The notes beneath the pieces are model-generated. The model did no database searches and was not told the DNA's origin. It worked only from the letters and a program-made list of their open reading frames with translations. 64,000 nucleotides of DNA from Linum tenue (taxonomy: Eukaryota > Streptophyta > Magnoliopsida > Malpighiales > Linaceae). Position numbers and translations under genes: made by a program. Below are positions 23,955 through 35,120 of this stretch, piece after piece (position 1 is the first letter of the stretch; each line of letters starts with the position of its first letter). The stretch lies in assembly GCA_946122785.1 (NCBI GenBank), contig CAMGYJ010000005.1, positions 35,826,002 through 35,890,001 on the forward strand, read 5' to 3'.

Positions 23955-24689
23955 GGATCTGGTGACTAAGAGGGGTGTTTAGTCACTTGATTAAGCCCCT
24001 CTCAGCTTTTAGATCTCGACACATCAATCTGACGGTTAAAAGTGAGAAGGGTTTTTTAATTAATGATAAGGGTAGTTTGGGTATTAAGGAAAAATACGAA
24101 GTATACAAACCGGACTTACAAACAGTACAAACCATACAAACATACGAACAATACAAACTAGAGTGACAAAACATACAAACAATACGAAACATAATAACTA
24201 TACAAGCAATACAAACTAGATCGACAAACATTACAAAACATACTAACAGTACAAAATGTTACTACTTACAATACAAAATAGTAAACTTGTACTACAAATC
24301 AATGAATCCAAAGTATACAAATCAATACATAATGCATACAACCTATACAAACAAACATTACAAATTACAATGTATGCAAATTAGTCATATAAACATGGGC
24401 AAATACAATATAATATCCATAACTATTATGTATCGGGGATTTATATCCACAACTATCAATATACAAAGTATTATCCAAAATTACTGTTTCGCGTAATTAA
24501 ATGGATAGAACCCCGTTATCGTGAGTTTAATTGTAACGGTGCCGGACACGTCAGCCGCCTCGTAGGATTCCACGCAGGATTTCAATTAAGTACTAATTTT
24601 ATTAAATTTCTTACCCCTTTTCTGCTTTTCATTTCAAATGTTCCCCCAAAATCCTAGGGTTGGCTCACGATAGAGACGAAGTGAGGAAA

Positions 24690-24830
24690 GGTCACCGCCA
24701 CCGTCGTCGCGACCTTCACCACCGTCGCTTCCCGCCGTCGCGACCTTTACTGTCGTCGCTTCCCACCGTCTCGACTTTCACCGCCGTCGCTTCCCACCGT
24801 CGCGACCTTAACCGCCATCGCTTCTTCCCC
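24690..24830 (+). repeat. ~30-bp GTCGCGACCTT/CCGTCGCTTCCC minisatellite
   Basis: About four imperfect copies of a GTCGCGACCTT(C/T)ACC-GCCGTCGCTTCCC unit lie in the leader of the GRF gene inside the MULE. It yields an Arg/His-rich frame that I regard as non-coding. Confidence 0.6.
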
Positions 24831-25048
24831 GTTTCACAGCTTGTTCGATTGAGGAACCCTCCTGGTCCAGGGAAGAAGACTGGTTCGATCGAGGAACCCT
24901 TTATCTTCAAATCGCGAGGGTAAGTTCTTCTATTAACCCTGCCCCTGTCTACCTCTTTCCATCGCCAACTGGTTGGAATTAGGAAACGGTTGTGCTAAAA
25001 CCCCAGTTTGATACACGAATGGAATGTTTCTTTTCAGTAAGAAGAATA

Positions 25049-25573
25049 ATGTCTGCATTGGAGGGATCTTCTGGTTCAGCCAACACAAATGACGTTGTCG
25101 GGCCGCTGTGCCATTGTAACAAACCCTGCATCGTGAACAAGTCTGGTACTAGTAGGAATCCAGGAAGGCAGTTTTATTGTTGTCAAAATTGGAAGGTAAT
25201 TGTCTTTGTTTGTGACGTTTGGGTTTGTTTACCAATGACCTTCATCTTAGTAATAGCTTTATTTTCATTTGTAGACGAATGATTGTCGGTTCTTCCTATG
25301 GGTGGATAAGTATATGAGAAGGAATGGATCAGTGTGGTCTACACATGACTATGAGACAGTTGGTCTTAAGGCAAAACTTATGGAAGTGGAAGCAAGCAAC
25401 AAAAGCTGTTAGAAGAGTTGAGTAGAATGAGAGAAAGTCATGCAAGGTTGGTTTCCGAGCTGAGCAGAATGAGCAACATTATCTCTAGCTTTGACACGAA
25501 GATAACAAGGTTGATGTACTGTCTAATTGGTGTCATAGTTTACGATGCATTCTGTAGATTCCAGGGAGTTTGA
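25049..25573 (+). pseudogene. GRF-type zinc-finger protein, MULE passenger, frameshifted
   Basis: GRF zinc fingers bind nucleic acid through a C-x-C...C...C arrangement. Exon 1 (25049-25195) gives CHCNKPCIVNKSGTSRNPGR and QFYCCQNWK. After a GT-AG intron (25196-25274), exon 2 gives TNDCRFFLWVDKYM, completing the Cys set and the GRF-like NPGRxFY...C-FF-WVD signature. A coiled-coil tail follows (LLEELSRMRESHARL, LVSELSRMSNIISSF) with a short hydrophobic end. A one-base loss near 25409 puts a stop after NKSC, so the tail is in another frame. It sits inside a MULE and converges with the transposase, in the position of an accessory gene. The upstream Met at 24992 is less likely because a splice acceptor (TTTTCAG) lies between. 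Confidence 0.7.
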
Positions 25574-26330
25574 GGTGTAGGAAAATGTAAGCCAACACTT
25601 ATGTAATGTTCAATTCCATTCTAGTTTGAGCATTGTCGTGATGTGTGGAAAACAAGTAAACTTCAGTTTCAGTATTGTTTCGTACGATCTGAGCACTTCT
25701 ATAACAAGTAATATATAGACACCTTGTACCAAAACTAAATCCTTTCAAAAGAAGTTGACAGCATTACATCTGCACTATTTTGGACAAAATGAAGCGAGTC
25801 TGTACAGTATGCAAAATGTGGTGAACCAACTGGAATCACCTTACAAAGCTCGATTGAAATTGTTCCATAACGCTAGATACTTGCGTAGTGTTTGGGACAA
25901 GATGAATTGAGCTTGTACAAAATGCAAAATGTGGTGAACCAAACCGGAATCACCTTACAAGCTAAAATTGCAAACCTCCTGTCTATTAACATACTGTTCT
26001 ACCATAGACGAAAGCTAAAACATAACAAAGAAACAGTCCACACACACACACGTCTTCAAGCGATATGTTGCGGTTGAGACTCAGGTTGAGTTGAAGGAGC
26101 TCCCGTTGTATCAATCTGAGTTGGCTGAGTTCCAACTCCCTCTGCAGAAGTACCAGCTCCATCTCCCGATCCAGTTGCAAGATTCTCATAGATTCAATTA
26201 ACCCCTAGAGCCTGTCTAACTTCTCCATCCACCACCAAGTTCCTGTGAAGGTTCCCATTTCTTGATTTCTACATAAGGAAAACAAACTTAAGGGTTCAAA
26301 GTTCAGAATATCATGTAAAGGAGTCAAGGA
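25574..26330. other. Spacer between convergent MULE genes, with a short direct repeat
   Basis: The segment GCTTGTACA(A)AATGCAAAATGTGGTG-like, followed by GGAATCACCTTACAA, occurs twice (about 25790-25850 and 25905-25965). No coding sequence is recognised. Confidence 0.5.
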
Positions 26331-26789
26331 TTATATGGAATATGAGAGTCTTACACGTGCTAGTGGGTTCAAATTCTTTGGACAACTCCTTGCATTATGT
26401 GTCGTTGACCGACATTTAGAGCAGAAATCATCACTCACCTTTTGTTGGTCTGAAATTACACTCCAACCATTTCCATCACCGAATCCTAACTCTTCTTGGA
26501 GAGTGTTCAGGAACCAAGTCCAAGAACTCCTATTTTCCCCCTCAACGACGGCCCACGCGAATGGAATTATATGGTTGTTTCCATCCTTGGCCACAACGGT
26601 AATTAACATCCCAGACACTTTGCCTTTCAAAAAGGCACCATCGAGAGAGAAAATGGGGCTACAACCAGCCAACACACCTTTTCTAAGACTAGAGAACCCA
26701 ATGTAGATCCGCTTGAAATACACCTTGTCATCTAATACAGGATCTGGATCAACCTCGAGAAAAAACCTCCCTTCTTCATCTGTTGCCAT
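26331..26789 (-). pseudogene. MULE transposase (MURA/DDE), internally deleted
   Basis: The MULE transposase cuts and joins element ends with a DDE triad. This 152-codon frame has FKRIYIGF, GCSPIFSLDGAFLKGK (first Asp, about residue 50), a conserved NNHIIPFAWAVVEGEN and WSVISDQQK (second Asp, about residue 114). It then jumps to a CX2CX4HX4C zinc knuckle (CSKCRSTTHNARSC, residues 123-136), normally at the far C-terminus. The third acidic residue and SWIM-type region are missing, so a deletion has joined the two parts. The N-terminus is also short, with further frames upstream to about 26960. It cannot be active. Confidence 0.85.
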
Positions 26790-27112
26790 TGCCCATTAGA
26801 GCAGCCACATAATCCCTTAGCGGCGATGGAAGTCTCGCAAATCGTCCAGTCTCCTCTGTCGCGTCGATTACAGTTCCTCTGGCGCGGGACAACTGTGCGA
26901 TTTCGTCGGATGAAGTGGGGGCGGGGGGACTCAGGCGGTGGCAGTCTCGCCGCCACGCCTGCAAGACGGTGAGTGGCTCGTCGGCGACTTCGGGTCTTCG
27001 CAGACGAAGGGGGAGATGGGATGGACAGATGAGAGAAGAAGGGGTTTAGGATAAGAATTGGGTGAGTGGATGTGAAAGGAGGGGAGGATATTTGCTTTAT
27101 TTTTTAAGTTTT

Positions 27113-28918
27113 ATGTCGGCGGCGGGCACGCCCGCCTCCCCTGTCGCCCTTCCGGATGAGGCGAAGCCGCCGGATGGGTCTGCTGGCAGTCGGCGTCCGC
27201 CTGAGGTTTCGTCCTCACCCGACGGAAAGAAAGCTAGGGAGGCTCAGCAGGCAAAAAAAAGAGTTCGTCAAATTAACCTCTCGGAAGATGGAGCCCCCTT
27301 CGATGTGGAGGTGGAGGATATCACCGAGGAGGAACTGCAAAGAGAAGGGGGAGGTCCGTTTCCTCAGTCTCAAAACTCGAAACCGTATGTTCAAGAGGCC
27401 GCGGTCAAGCATCCCCCGACCCACAGCTGGGGGACGGAGAGAAGGAAGCTCTTTAGTGAGGCGGTCAAGGAAGAATCCTGGTACGTGGAAGAGTCTGACT
27501 CGGAGGATGTGCTAGAAGCCATGAAGGAAGATGACAAGGATGACCCGTTTGAGGAAGAAGAGGACCCAAGATGCCCGAACATTTATTTCTCTCCTACTGA
27601 GCTGAGGGGTTATAGACGAGAATGGAGGTCTGCGTTAATGGTGAAGGTCCTGGGGCGGTCCTACCCATATCCGGCAATAGCCCGACGCCTCAACATGCTG
27701 TGGGCTAGGAACGGAGCCATCCAAATAACCAACCGCTCGAATGGATTTTTCTTTGTCAGATTTGCCAGCAGATCGGATTATGAATATGCTATGAGTGGGG
27801 GACCATGGATGATTGGCGATCATTACCTGACGATCCAAAAATGGAAGAAAGGCTTCAACACCAGGACCTGCAGGATCGAATCGACCATGGTATGGATAAG
27901 ACTCCCGGACCTCCCTATCGAGCTCTTTCATCCAGAGGCGGTTCTACGTATAGCGAAGCGGGTGGGTACTCCTGTTCGGGTGGATAGGGCTACGGAACTG
28001 AGAGCAAGAGGAATGTTTGCCAGGGTTTGCGTCGAGGTAGATCTGACAAAACCACTGCTGGGGAGATACAAGGTGGAAGGAGTGGAGTATGAAATTAAAT
28101 ACGAGGGGCTGGACAATATATGTTTTGAGTGCGGGACTTATGGGCACTCCAAGTTAACATGCCCTACTTTGCATGTGCATGAAGAGCAGAATACGTCCCC
28201 TACACAAGAGCAGGAGGCAGAACCGAGGAGACAAAACGAACCCTACGGGGAGTGGATGGTTGCTAAACGTAGGGACCGAAGAACGGGAAAGAGAACGACT
28301 TCTGGCCAGGGAGGTAACGCACCATCTAAAGCAACCTCAGTGGACCCGAGACATGGTACAGGTTCAAGATTCGACATTTTGGCTGAAGCTGGGGATGACA
28401 CAGCCACGTCGGGGGCACAAGAGGGGGAGATACGCCAAAGCCAGAATAAAAACTTCGAAGTAAGGCCCCCGCAAAAGGTAGTCCTGAAACAGCCAACTAA
28501 TGGGAAACAACAAGTATGGGTGGAAAAACAAGTGGAAGGTACAATGAGCAAGGACAATATTACAGTGAGAGGGAGTGCGGCCCAGGCTAGCAATACTCAA
28601 ATGCGGCAGCCCGATAAACATAGCACCTCCCCAAAAAGCGTAGCTGAAGCCACGGAACATGCGCCACCAGCCTGTGCCACTAATGCAAAGGGACCTTCAG
28701 CTAGTGGGGAGTCTCCAATCTCTCCCAAAAGCCAAGGGAAGGTGGACGCAATGGTACAAGATGGAGGTAGAGCAAAGGAACCAGCCATGCAAGCCATGCA
28801 AGAAACAACTACGCCGAGGAAAGAGCTACGTGCGCCGCTGTCTTCTAGCGCCGCTGTAGATAATGGTACAGATGGTCAGGCTACCGCCCTCTCTGGGGGG
28901 TTGCCGACGTCGACCTAA
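27113..28918 (+). CDS. LINE ORF1 (gag-like RNA-binding protein)
   Basis: ORF1 proteins bind the element RNA and help form the ribonucleoprotein. The frame is open from 27062, but I prefer the Met at 27113 (MSAAGTPASPVAL), because residues before it look like flanking DNA. The middle carries a DUF4283-type domain (LMVKVLGRSYPYPAIARRLN, GPWMIGDHYLTIQKW, VWIRLPDLPIELFHPEAVLR), followed by a CCHC knuckle (CFECGTYGHSKLTC). The tail is long, polar and low in complexity (Gln, Thr, Pro, Ser). It stops 9 nt before the ORF2 frame opens. Confidence 0.85.
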   Translation: MSAAGTPASPVALPDEAKPPDGSAGSRRPPEVSSSPDGKKAREAQQAKKRVRQINLSEDGAPFDVEVEDITEEELQREGGGPFPQSQNSKPYVQEAAVKHPPTHSWGTERRKLFSEAVKEESWYVEESDSEDVLEAMKEDDKDDPFEEEEDPRCPNIYFSPTELRGYRREWRSALMVKVLGRSYPYPAIARRLNMLWARNGAIQITNRSNGFFFVRFASRSDYEYAMSGGPWMIGDHYLTIQKWKKGFNTRTCRIESTMVWIRLPDLPIELFHPEAVLRIAKRVGTPVRVDRATELRARGMFARVCVEVDLTKPLLGRYKVEGVEYEIKYEGLDNICFECGTYGHSKLTCPTLHVHEEQNTSPTQEQEAEPRRQNEPYGEWMVAKRRDRRTGKRTTSGQGGNAPSKATSVDPRHGTGSRFDILAEAGDDTATSGAQEGEIRQSQNKNFEVRPPQKVVLKQPTNGKQQVWVEKQVEGTMSKDNITVRGSAAQASNTQMRQPDKHSTSPKSVAEATEHAPPACATNAKGPSASGESPISPKSQGKVDAMVQDGGRAKEPAMQAMQETTTPRKELRAPLSSSAAVDNGTDGQATALSGGLPTST

Positions 28919-28954
28919 AGGAAACCAGTGATCCCCTGCTATATTCCAGGCTGG

Positions 28955-31900
28955 ATGGATCTGAATATCTTCAGTTGGAATTGTAGAGGGGCGGGAAGCA
29001 CTCGTTTCTTACGAGTGTTTAAGGAATATCGTCGCAAATATCACCCTCATATGGTGGTGATAGTGGAGCCAAGAATTAGCGGAGCCAAATCGGTGGATGT
29101 CATTAACAAGATGGGGTTTGATGAATCGCTAATTGTTGACGCTAATGGGTTCTCGGGAGGAATTTGGCTTTTATGGGACTCCTCTGCCGTCCAAATATCA
29201 GAAGAAAGACGCACTACCCAGCTTTTGAATGTGAAAGTGAAGTTGGGCACCGTGGATTTTTGGTTTACGGCGGTATACGGGAGCCCGGCCTTGGTACAGC
29301 GGAGGGAGCTCTGGAATTCGCTTCGTATTATGGCCGAAGACCTTCCTCTGCCGTGGTTGTTAGCGGGGGACTTTAATTCCATGCTGAGCGTTACGGAGAA
29401 GCTGGGAGGAGCTCCGTTTGACTCGAGTAAAGTTCGGGAGTTCCAGGATTGTATTCTTGATACGGGCCTCACAGACCTCGGTTTTGTAGGTCCGCCCTTT
29501 ACTTGGTTCAGGAGAGATACTAGGGAGCGGCTGGATCGTGGCCTCTCGAACATTGCTTGGTCGTCTATATTCCCGGAGGCTACGGTTATGCATCTGCCTA
29601 GAATCAAATCGGACCACCGGCCGCTATTGATCAAGGCCACGCCCACCTTCCGATGCCAAGGGCCCAAACCCTTCAAATTCTTAGCCGCCTGGCTAACCAG
29701 CCCGGATTTCTCGGATTTGGTGAAGAAGGCATGGGGCCGTGGGTCGGATATTCATAGCAGTACCAAAGCGTTCACCGAGGAGGCTATCCATTGGAATAGA
29801 CACATTTTTGGCAATATATTTCGTAAAAAGGATAGCCTCTTGCACAGGATCGAAAGATTGGAGAGTAGGAGGGGAGGGGATTCTGATTGTGATGAATTGC
29901 GTCAGCTGCGTGCCGAATTGGAAGAGGTTTTGTTTCAGGAGGAAATCCTATGGTGTCAAAAATCTAGGGAGGATTGGCTCTCAAAGGGAGATAAAAATAC
30001 TGGCTATTTCCATGCCCGGACTATCCGCCGCAGAAAACGTAATCGGGTGGTGGCGTTGAAGGATACGCAGAACAACTGGGTAGAGGATCAAAGCTTGCTG
30101 CAGTCAATGGCCAAGGACTTCTATTTGAGTCTCTTCTCGGATGATGGTACCGCGTCGACAGCCTTGGCAAGCCATTTCCCTGTGCTTTTGGCGGATCAGT
30201 GGTTACCACTGGGTCTGGCCTTTACGGAAGAGGAACTTCGCCAAGCAGTGCAAGCCATGAGGCCCCTCAAAGCACCGGGAGTTGACGGTTTGAACCCGCT
30301 ATTTTACCAGAAGTTTTGGGATGTTGTGTCACCATCTGTGGTCGACTTTGCGCGAGGGTGCTGGGTGAATCCATTCAAAGTCAAAGAAATTAATGCCACC
30401 ATTTTGGTTCTTATACCAAAGATTGCGAGACCTGTGTCGATTGATCAGTTCCGTCCTATTAGCCTATGCAACGTGGGCTACAAGATAATCACCAAATGCC
30501 TTGCTGAGAGACTCAAGCCGCTTATGCCGAATCTGGTTCATGAAACTCAAACGAGTTTTGTGCCGGGAAGGCAAATCACTGACAATATCTGTATTTTGCA
30601 GGAAGTGGTGCACTCGATGAGAGCCAAGACAGGCAAATCGGGGTGGATGGTTATCAAGGTGGACCTAGCCAAAGCCTACGACCGCATCAGGTGGAGCTTT
30701 GTACAGGATACACTCCAGGCAGCAGGAGTTCCGAGCCAGTTCGCTGATCTGACTATGAAATGCATCTCTTCGGCGACGATGTGTATACAATGGAATGGAG
30801 GTCTAACGGAAGAGTTTGTACCGTCCCGCGGTCTTCGACAAGGGTGCCCCCTCTCGCCATATATTTTTACTTTGTGTATGGAGAGGTTGGGGCACCTCAT
30901 TCAGGCGGCCGTTGATGACGGAAGATGGAAACCAATCAGACTATCTGCAGCAGGTCCGGACCTGTCTCACTTGTTTTTCGCGGATGACCTCATTCTCTTG
31001 GGTGCAGCTTCTGATGTGCAGGTACAGGTAATCAATGAGATCTTTGAAGTCTTTGGGGAAGCCTCGGGGCAACAGATCAGTAAACCGAAGTCCCGGGTTT
31101 ATTTCTCAAAGAATGTAACGTCCAACCAGGGAGCGTCCTTGAGCAACAGCCTGGGTATTCCGGAAACCAAGAACCTGGGGAGATACCTTGGGGTCCCAGT
31201 CATACATGATAGAATTTCGAAAAGAACTTATGTAGAGCTGATCGATCGGATTGATAAGAGGTTGTCGGGTTGGAGAGTAGCCACGCTCTCTCTAGCTGGT
31301 CGTATCACCCTTGCTTAGTCGGTCTTGGCGTCCCTTCCGGCATATACGATGCAAACGACGTTCCTTCCGGCGGGTGTCAGAGATTACATTGATCGTAAGC
31401 TGCGCGCATTCATCTGGGGAAGCTCCGAGGCCGGGAGGAAAGTTCACCTCGTTGACTGGCACACTGTTTGTCATCCGAAAGACGAGGGCGGGCTGGGAAT
31501 GCGGGATGCAACTACGATGAATGACGCCTTCATGCTGAAAGTTGCTTGGAGAGTGCTGAAGGAGAAGAACAGTTTATGGGCCAAGGTGATTCGCTGCAAG
31601 TACCTGAAGGAAGAGGACGGAGTCCTTAAACCTCGTACGACAGGCCGACTCTCGAATCTATGGCGGGGCGTCCTTCGAGTGATGCATTGGGTGCCGCACG
31701 GAGCTCTTTGGAATGTCCGAAGCGGTAGCCAGGTACGCTTCTGGGAGGATAGATGGCTCTTTGATGGCCCGCCGCTATCAGAGTTGGCGGTGGGGCTTCC
31801 GCAGGCAGCGAGATCGGTGCAGGTGGCTGAAATGGTCCTTAATGGTGGCTGGAACTTGGATTATTTGAATGCTTTTCTTCCCCCTCAAGTAGTTCAACAG

Positions 31901-33037
31901 ATTCAGCTACATGAAGTCCCTAGTGGGGTTGAGGACGATGAGCTATTGTGGCGGTTCACCCATAATGGCCAATTCTCTCTCAAATCAGCATATGCGTTGA
32001 TTGATGAGGATCACCAGCCGGCCCCAGCCAACCATGTCTGGCGAGCGATCTGGAAGACCCCGGCAATTCAACGTATCAGAGCTTTCCTTTGGTTGGCGAG
32101 CCACAACAGGTTATTGACGAACGCGGAAAGAATGAGACGCCACCTGACCAGCCAGTGCTCGTGCCCAGTCTGTGGGGATGGAGTCGAAGACACTCTGCAC
32201 GTAATCCGTGATTGTCCGTTTGCGAGGGAGGTTTGGTCATCTTTCCTTGTGAACGAACCGGATGAGAAATTCTTCCAACAAGAGGTGAGGAAGTGGTTAC
32301 TATATTATATTTCAGGTAAGAGTGAGAACATTGACGCAACGTTGTTCTCGACGGTTTGCTGGCTGTTATGGAGGAACCGGAATGAAATGGTGTTTGAGAA
32401 GAAAAAGGGGACAGCTTCACAAATCCAGAGTGATGCCCGAAGACTGACGCAGAGTATGGTGGAGGCTTGTTCACGGGGAAGCTCTCTACTGGGGGACAAG
32501 GATCTAGGTACTTGGCGGCGGATTGGATGGCGGAAACCCCAGTCTGGGTGGGCGTGCATTAACACAGATGGTTCGGTGGCGTTGGGACAGCAAAGCTCGG
32601 CGGCAGGTGGCGTTATACGCGGTGAGGATGGTAGATTCTTAGGTGCTTTCGCCATGAATCTGGGAGAAGGCTCGGTTATTCGAGCTGAACTGATGGGGAT
32701 CATTCAGGGCTTGAATTGTGCGTGGGAGCTTGGAGTTAGGAGAGCAGTCCTCCAAACGGACTCAAAGGCGGCGGTGGAGCTCATAAGTTCAGCCAGCTCA
32801 CTACATCCCCACTACCAGCTTGTGCTTCAAGTGAGAAGTTTGAGAGAGCGACAATGGGAAACGGAAATTGAGCATGTTTTTCGGGAAGGGAATGTCGCCG
32901 CCGACTTCTTGGCATCAACGGGGCACGCACTGCCCTTGGGAGTCCACATGATTTCGGACCCGCCTCCGCTTCTCAAGTTCTGGTTATTGTACGACCTGGA
33001 AGGGATTCAAAGTCCCAGACTTGTTTCTTGTGATTAG
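28955..33037 (+). pseudogene. LINE ORF2: endonuclease-RT-RNase H, one in-frame stop
   Basis: The Met at 28955 precedes LNIFSWNCRGAG, the usual start of the endonuclease/exonuclease/phosphatase domain. VIVEPRISG, LLAGDFNSM and IKSDHRPL supply its catalytic signatures. The RT has FRPISLCNVGYKIITK, KVDLAKAYDRIRW, RGLRQGCPLSPYIF and HLFFADD. A zf-RVT (CPVCGDGVEDTLHVIRDC) and a plant RNase H (INTDGSVALG, RAELMGIIQGL, LQTDSKAAVELI) follow. The stop TAG at 31316-31318 lies between RT and RNase H, in a GCT-TAG-TCG context where a CAG codon would fit, so one C-to-T change could explain it. The frame is unchanged after it. Confidence 0.9.
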
Positions 33038-33440
33038 GTTGGGCGCCCTTTTGCGCCCGTTTGCTCACCAAAAAAAAAAAAATATTTAATCAATTCCACC
33101 TGGGATGCCACGTTCTCAATTCCACCTCAGCTTTTTTTGCCAGGTCAGCATTGCAGAAAGACCTTCTAACGGGGAATTAACGATTGGATAATACTTTGTA
33201 TATTGATAGTTGCGGATATAAATCCCCGAAACATAATAGTTATGGATATTATATTGTATTTGCCATATAAACATTACAAACATAATAGATAAAAATGACA
33301 AACTACAATGATAAACGATACAAACCGAATTGATACAACATCACAAAACATACTTACAAACATTACAAAATCGTTTGACAAACATAACACAACAGACGCT
33401 GTCGCTGGAAAATCCTCTCCGCCGCCGCCTTAAAAATTCC

Positions 33441-33468
33441 CTCTCTCTCTCTCTCTCTCTGCGCGCGC
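33441..33468. repeat. (CT)n(GC)n microsatellite
   Basis: A CT run of ten units is followed directly by GCGCGCGC, inside the right arm of the MULE. Confidence 0.85.
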
Positions 33469-33479
33469 GAGGGAAACTG

Positions 33480-34180
33480 GGGAAAAAATCCCAGCCCACC
33501 TTTTTCTAGGATGACGGAAGGAAGATGAGAGGCCAGCGGAAGGCGGATGAACCGTTGGCCGTCGGGAGGAAGTGGTGACCGATAGGACGGAAAGGAAGGG
33601 AGGTGGGAGGGGATGGGATACTATGCCTCCCTTAAAAGGGTTGGATTTTTGACACCCCCTTATGATTGGTCAATTTTATTTTCAATCATTGGCAAGTATT
33701 AATTAAACTTGTTTTTTGTTTTTTTTATCTTGTAATTTGGGCATTAGTTACCTAATTGGGTACTCTCACCCACATTGAAAATTGGAACAATTTGGGGAAC
33801 GAGAAAAAAGCACTCCCCCAAATTCACAATTAATTATCATTTCTCTCTCACTTTCATCTCCTCTCTCCATTTTGATTTCCTTTCCACCAGAACCCTCCCT
33901 GCTGTATTATGAAGTGACTAAAAACCTCCCCGACCATCACCACCATCCCTCCAGCCTCTTCCTCTCACCGCCGCCACCATCACCTCCCTCTTCCTCCACG
34001 CCTTCCACTTGTGTCGCTACCATCCCTCCTGCCGTCGTCCTCCTCCAACGCCTTCCACCACCACCATCCTCCTATCTCCAGCCGCCGCCGTCCTACGGTC
34101 ACCATCCTTCGGCATCGTTGCCACCATCCCCCGTTGCTGCCTTCTCCGCCAAACCCCTCTCCTGGTGAGTTTTTAATTTC
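33480..34180. other. Promoter- and exon-like captured DNA in the MULE right arm
   Basis: The GC content and the run of CACC/GCCGCC codon-like repeats at 33930-34170 differ from the AT-rich arms, as expected for host DNA carried by a MULE. The open frame (33782-34168) is Pro/Ser/His-rich and ends at a plausible splice donor (CTGGTGAGT at about 34160). No known domain is seen. Confidence 0.35.
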
Positions 34181-34209
34181 TAGTTCTGACTTTTTGATTT
34201 CCAGATCTG

Positions 34210-34440
34210 ATTTTTGTACCAATGCACTGATATTTGTATCACTGCACTTAACCTCATAATATGTATATGTACTAGTGCACTGGTATCGTTACCAATGCAC
34301 TGGTAGCGATACCACTGCACTGGTATCGATATCAATGAGCTGGTACAAATGTCAGATGTGAGTATTAGTCCAGTGGTACAAATACCAGTGCACTGGTACA
34401 AATGTCATATGTGAGTATTAGTGCAGTGGTACATTTTTTT
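34210..34440. repeat. GCACTGGTA palindrome cluster
   Basis: Variants of GCACTGGTA and TACCA(G/A)TGCA occur about ten times in 230 bp. The perfect 16-bp palindrome TACCAGTGCACTGGTA is at 34383-34398. A unit of about 58 bp (ACAAATGTCA-ATGTGAGTATTAGT-CAGTGGTAC) is repeated twice near the right side. Confidence 0.8.
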
Positions 34441-34706
34441 TAATATAGTAGTATATTTTTGCAGGTGGCCGGAGAGTGTGCCGACTGGATTTCACCGGCG
34501 AAGTGTGGCGGTCGGAGGAAACTTGGTGGTTAAAGGCTGCTAGGAAAGGAAAAATCAGAGAGAGAGAAAATTGTATTTAGTGTAGGTTTAAATTTAAAAA
34601 AAAAGTAAGTAATTAATATGAGTTTCAATGTGTAATTAATGAGTTTTAAATTTGATGAAAATGCATTAAATGACATGGGGTGTCATTTTTCCAACCTCTT
34701 TATGGG

Positions 34707-35120
34707 GTTAGCATGCTAACCGCTCCCAGGTGGGAGGTACCAATTATTTTTTAATTATCAAATAAATAAAATATAAATTACTACTCTATCTTTCAGTAAA
34801 TTAGATTATTTAGAATAATTAGATTTAAATGAGATTGGATGGCTGAGATGCATTTAGCCACTTAGTCATATGGCTAAGAGGACCCATTTAGTCACATGAT
34901 CTTACCCCAAAATGTTAGCATGCTAACCGCTCCCAAGTGGGAGGTACCAATTATTTTTTAATTATCAAATAAATAAAATATAAATTACTACTCTATCTTT
35001 CAGTAAATTAGATTATTTAGAATAATTAGATTTAAATGAGATTGGATGGCTGAGATGCACTTAGCCACTTAGTCATATGGCTAAGAGGACCCATTTAGTC
35101 ACATGATCTTACCCCAAAAT
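34707..35120. repeat. 207-bp direct duplication of the MULE right terminus
   Basis: Two near-identical copies (34707-34913, 34914-35120) start with the palindromic GTTAGCATGCTAAC and include the terminal GTCACATGATC. They differ at only a few bases. A related sequence closes the small relative near 42180-42331. Confidence 0.85.

Larger units (their letters stand above)
27098..33080 (+). mobile_element. Nearly full-length LINE inserted in the MULE
   Basis: It has two ORFs in tandem and a poly(A) tract at 33069-33082. The MULE right arm resumes right after the tail, which shows insertion into the MULE. The 5' limit is approximate. ATATTT occurs at both borders and may be part of a target duplication, but I could not fix its ends. 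ORF1 is open and ORF2 has a single in-frame stop, so this is a young or recently active copy. Confidence 0.85.
23955..35108. mobile_element. Large MULE with long TIRs, nested LINE inside
   Basis: The left end GGATCTGGTGACTAAG and the right end (reverse: GATCATGTGACTAAAT) form terminal inverted repeats. Deeper, 24390-24480 matches 33185-33265 in inverted orientation (CCCCGAAACATAATAGTTAT and its complement). Inside lie a GRF zinc-finger pseudogene on +, a MULE transposase remnant on -, and a LINE (about 27098-33080) inserted between the transposase and the right arm. The right terminal 207 bp is present twice (34707-34913, 34914-35120). No clean 9-bp duplication was found. A smaller relative at 39814-42331 shares the ends. 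Confidence 0.7.

Noticed and set aside
26335..26706. 123-codon + frame
   Set aside because: Antisense shadow of the MULE transposase, which has clear DDE motifs on the minus strand.
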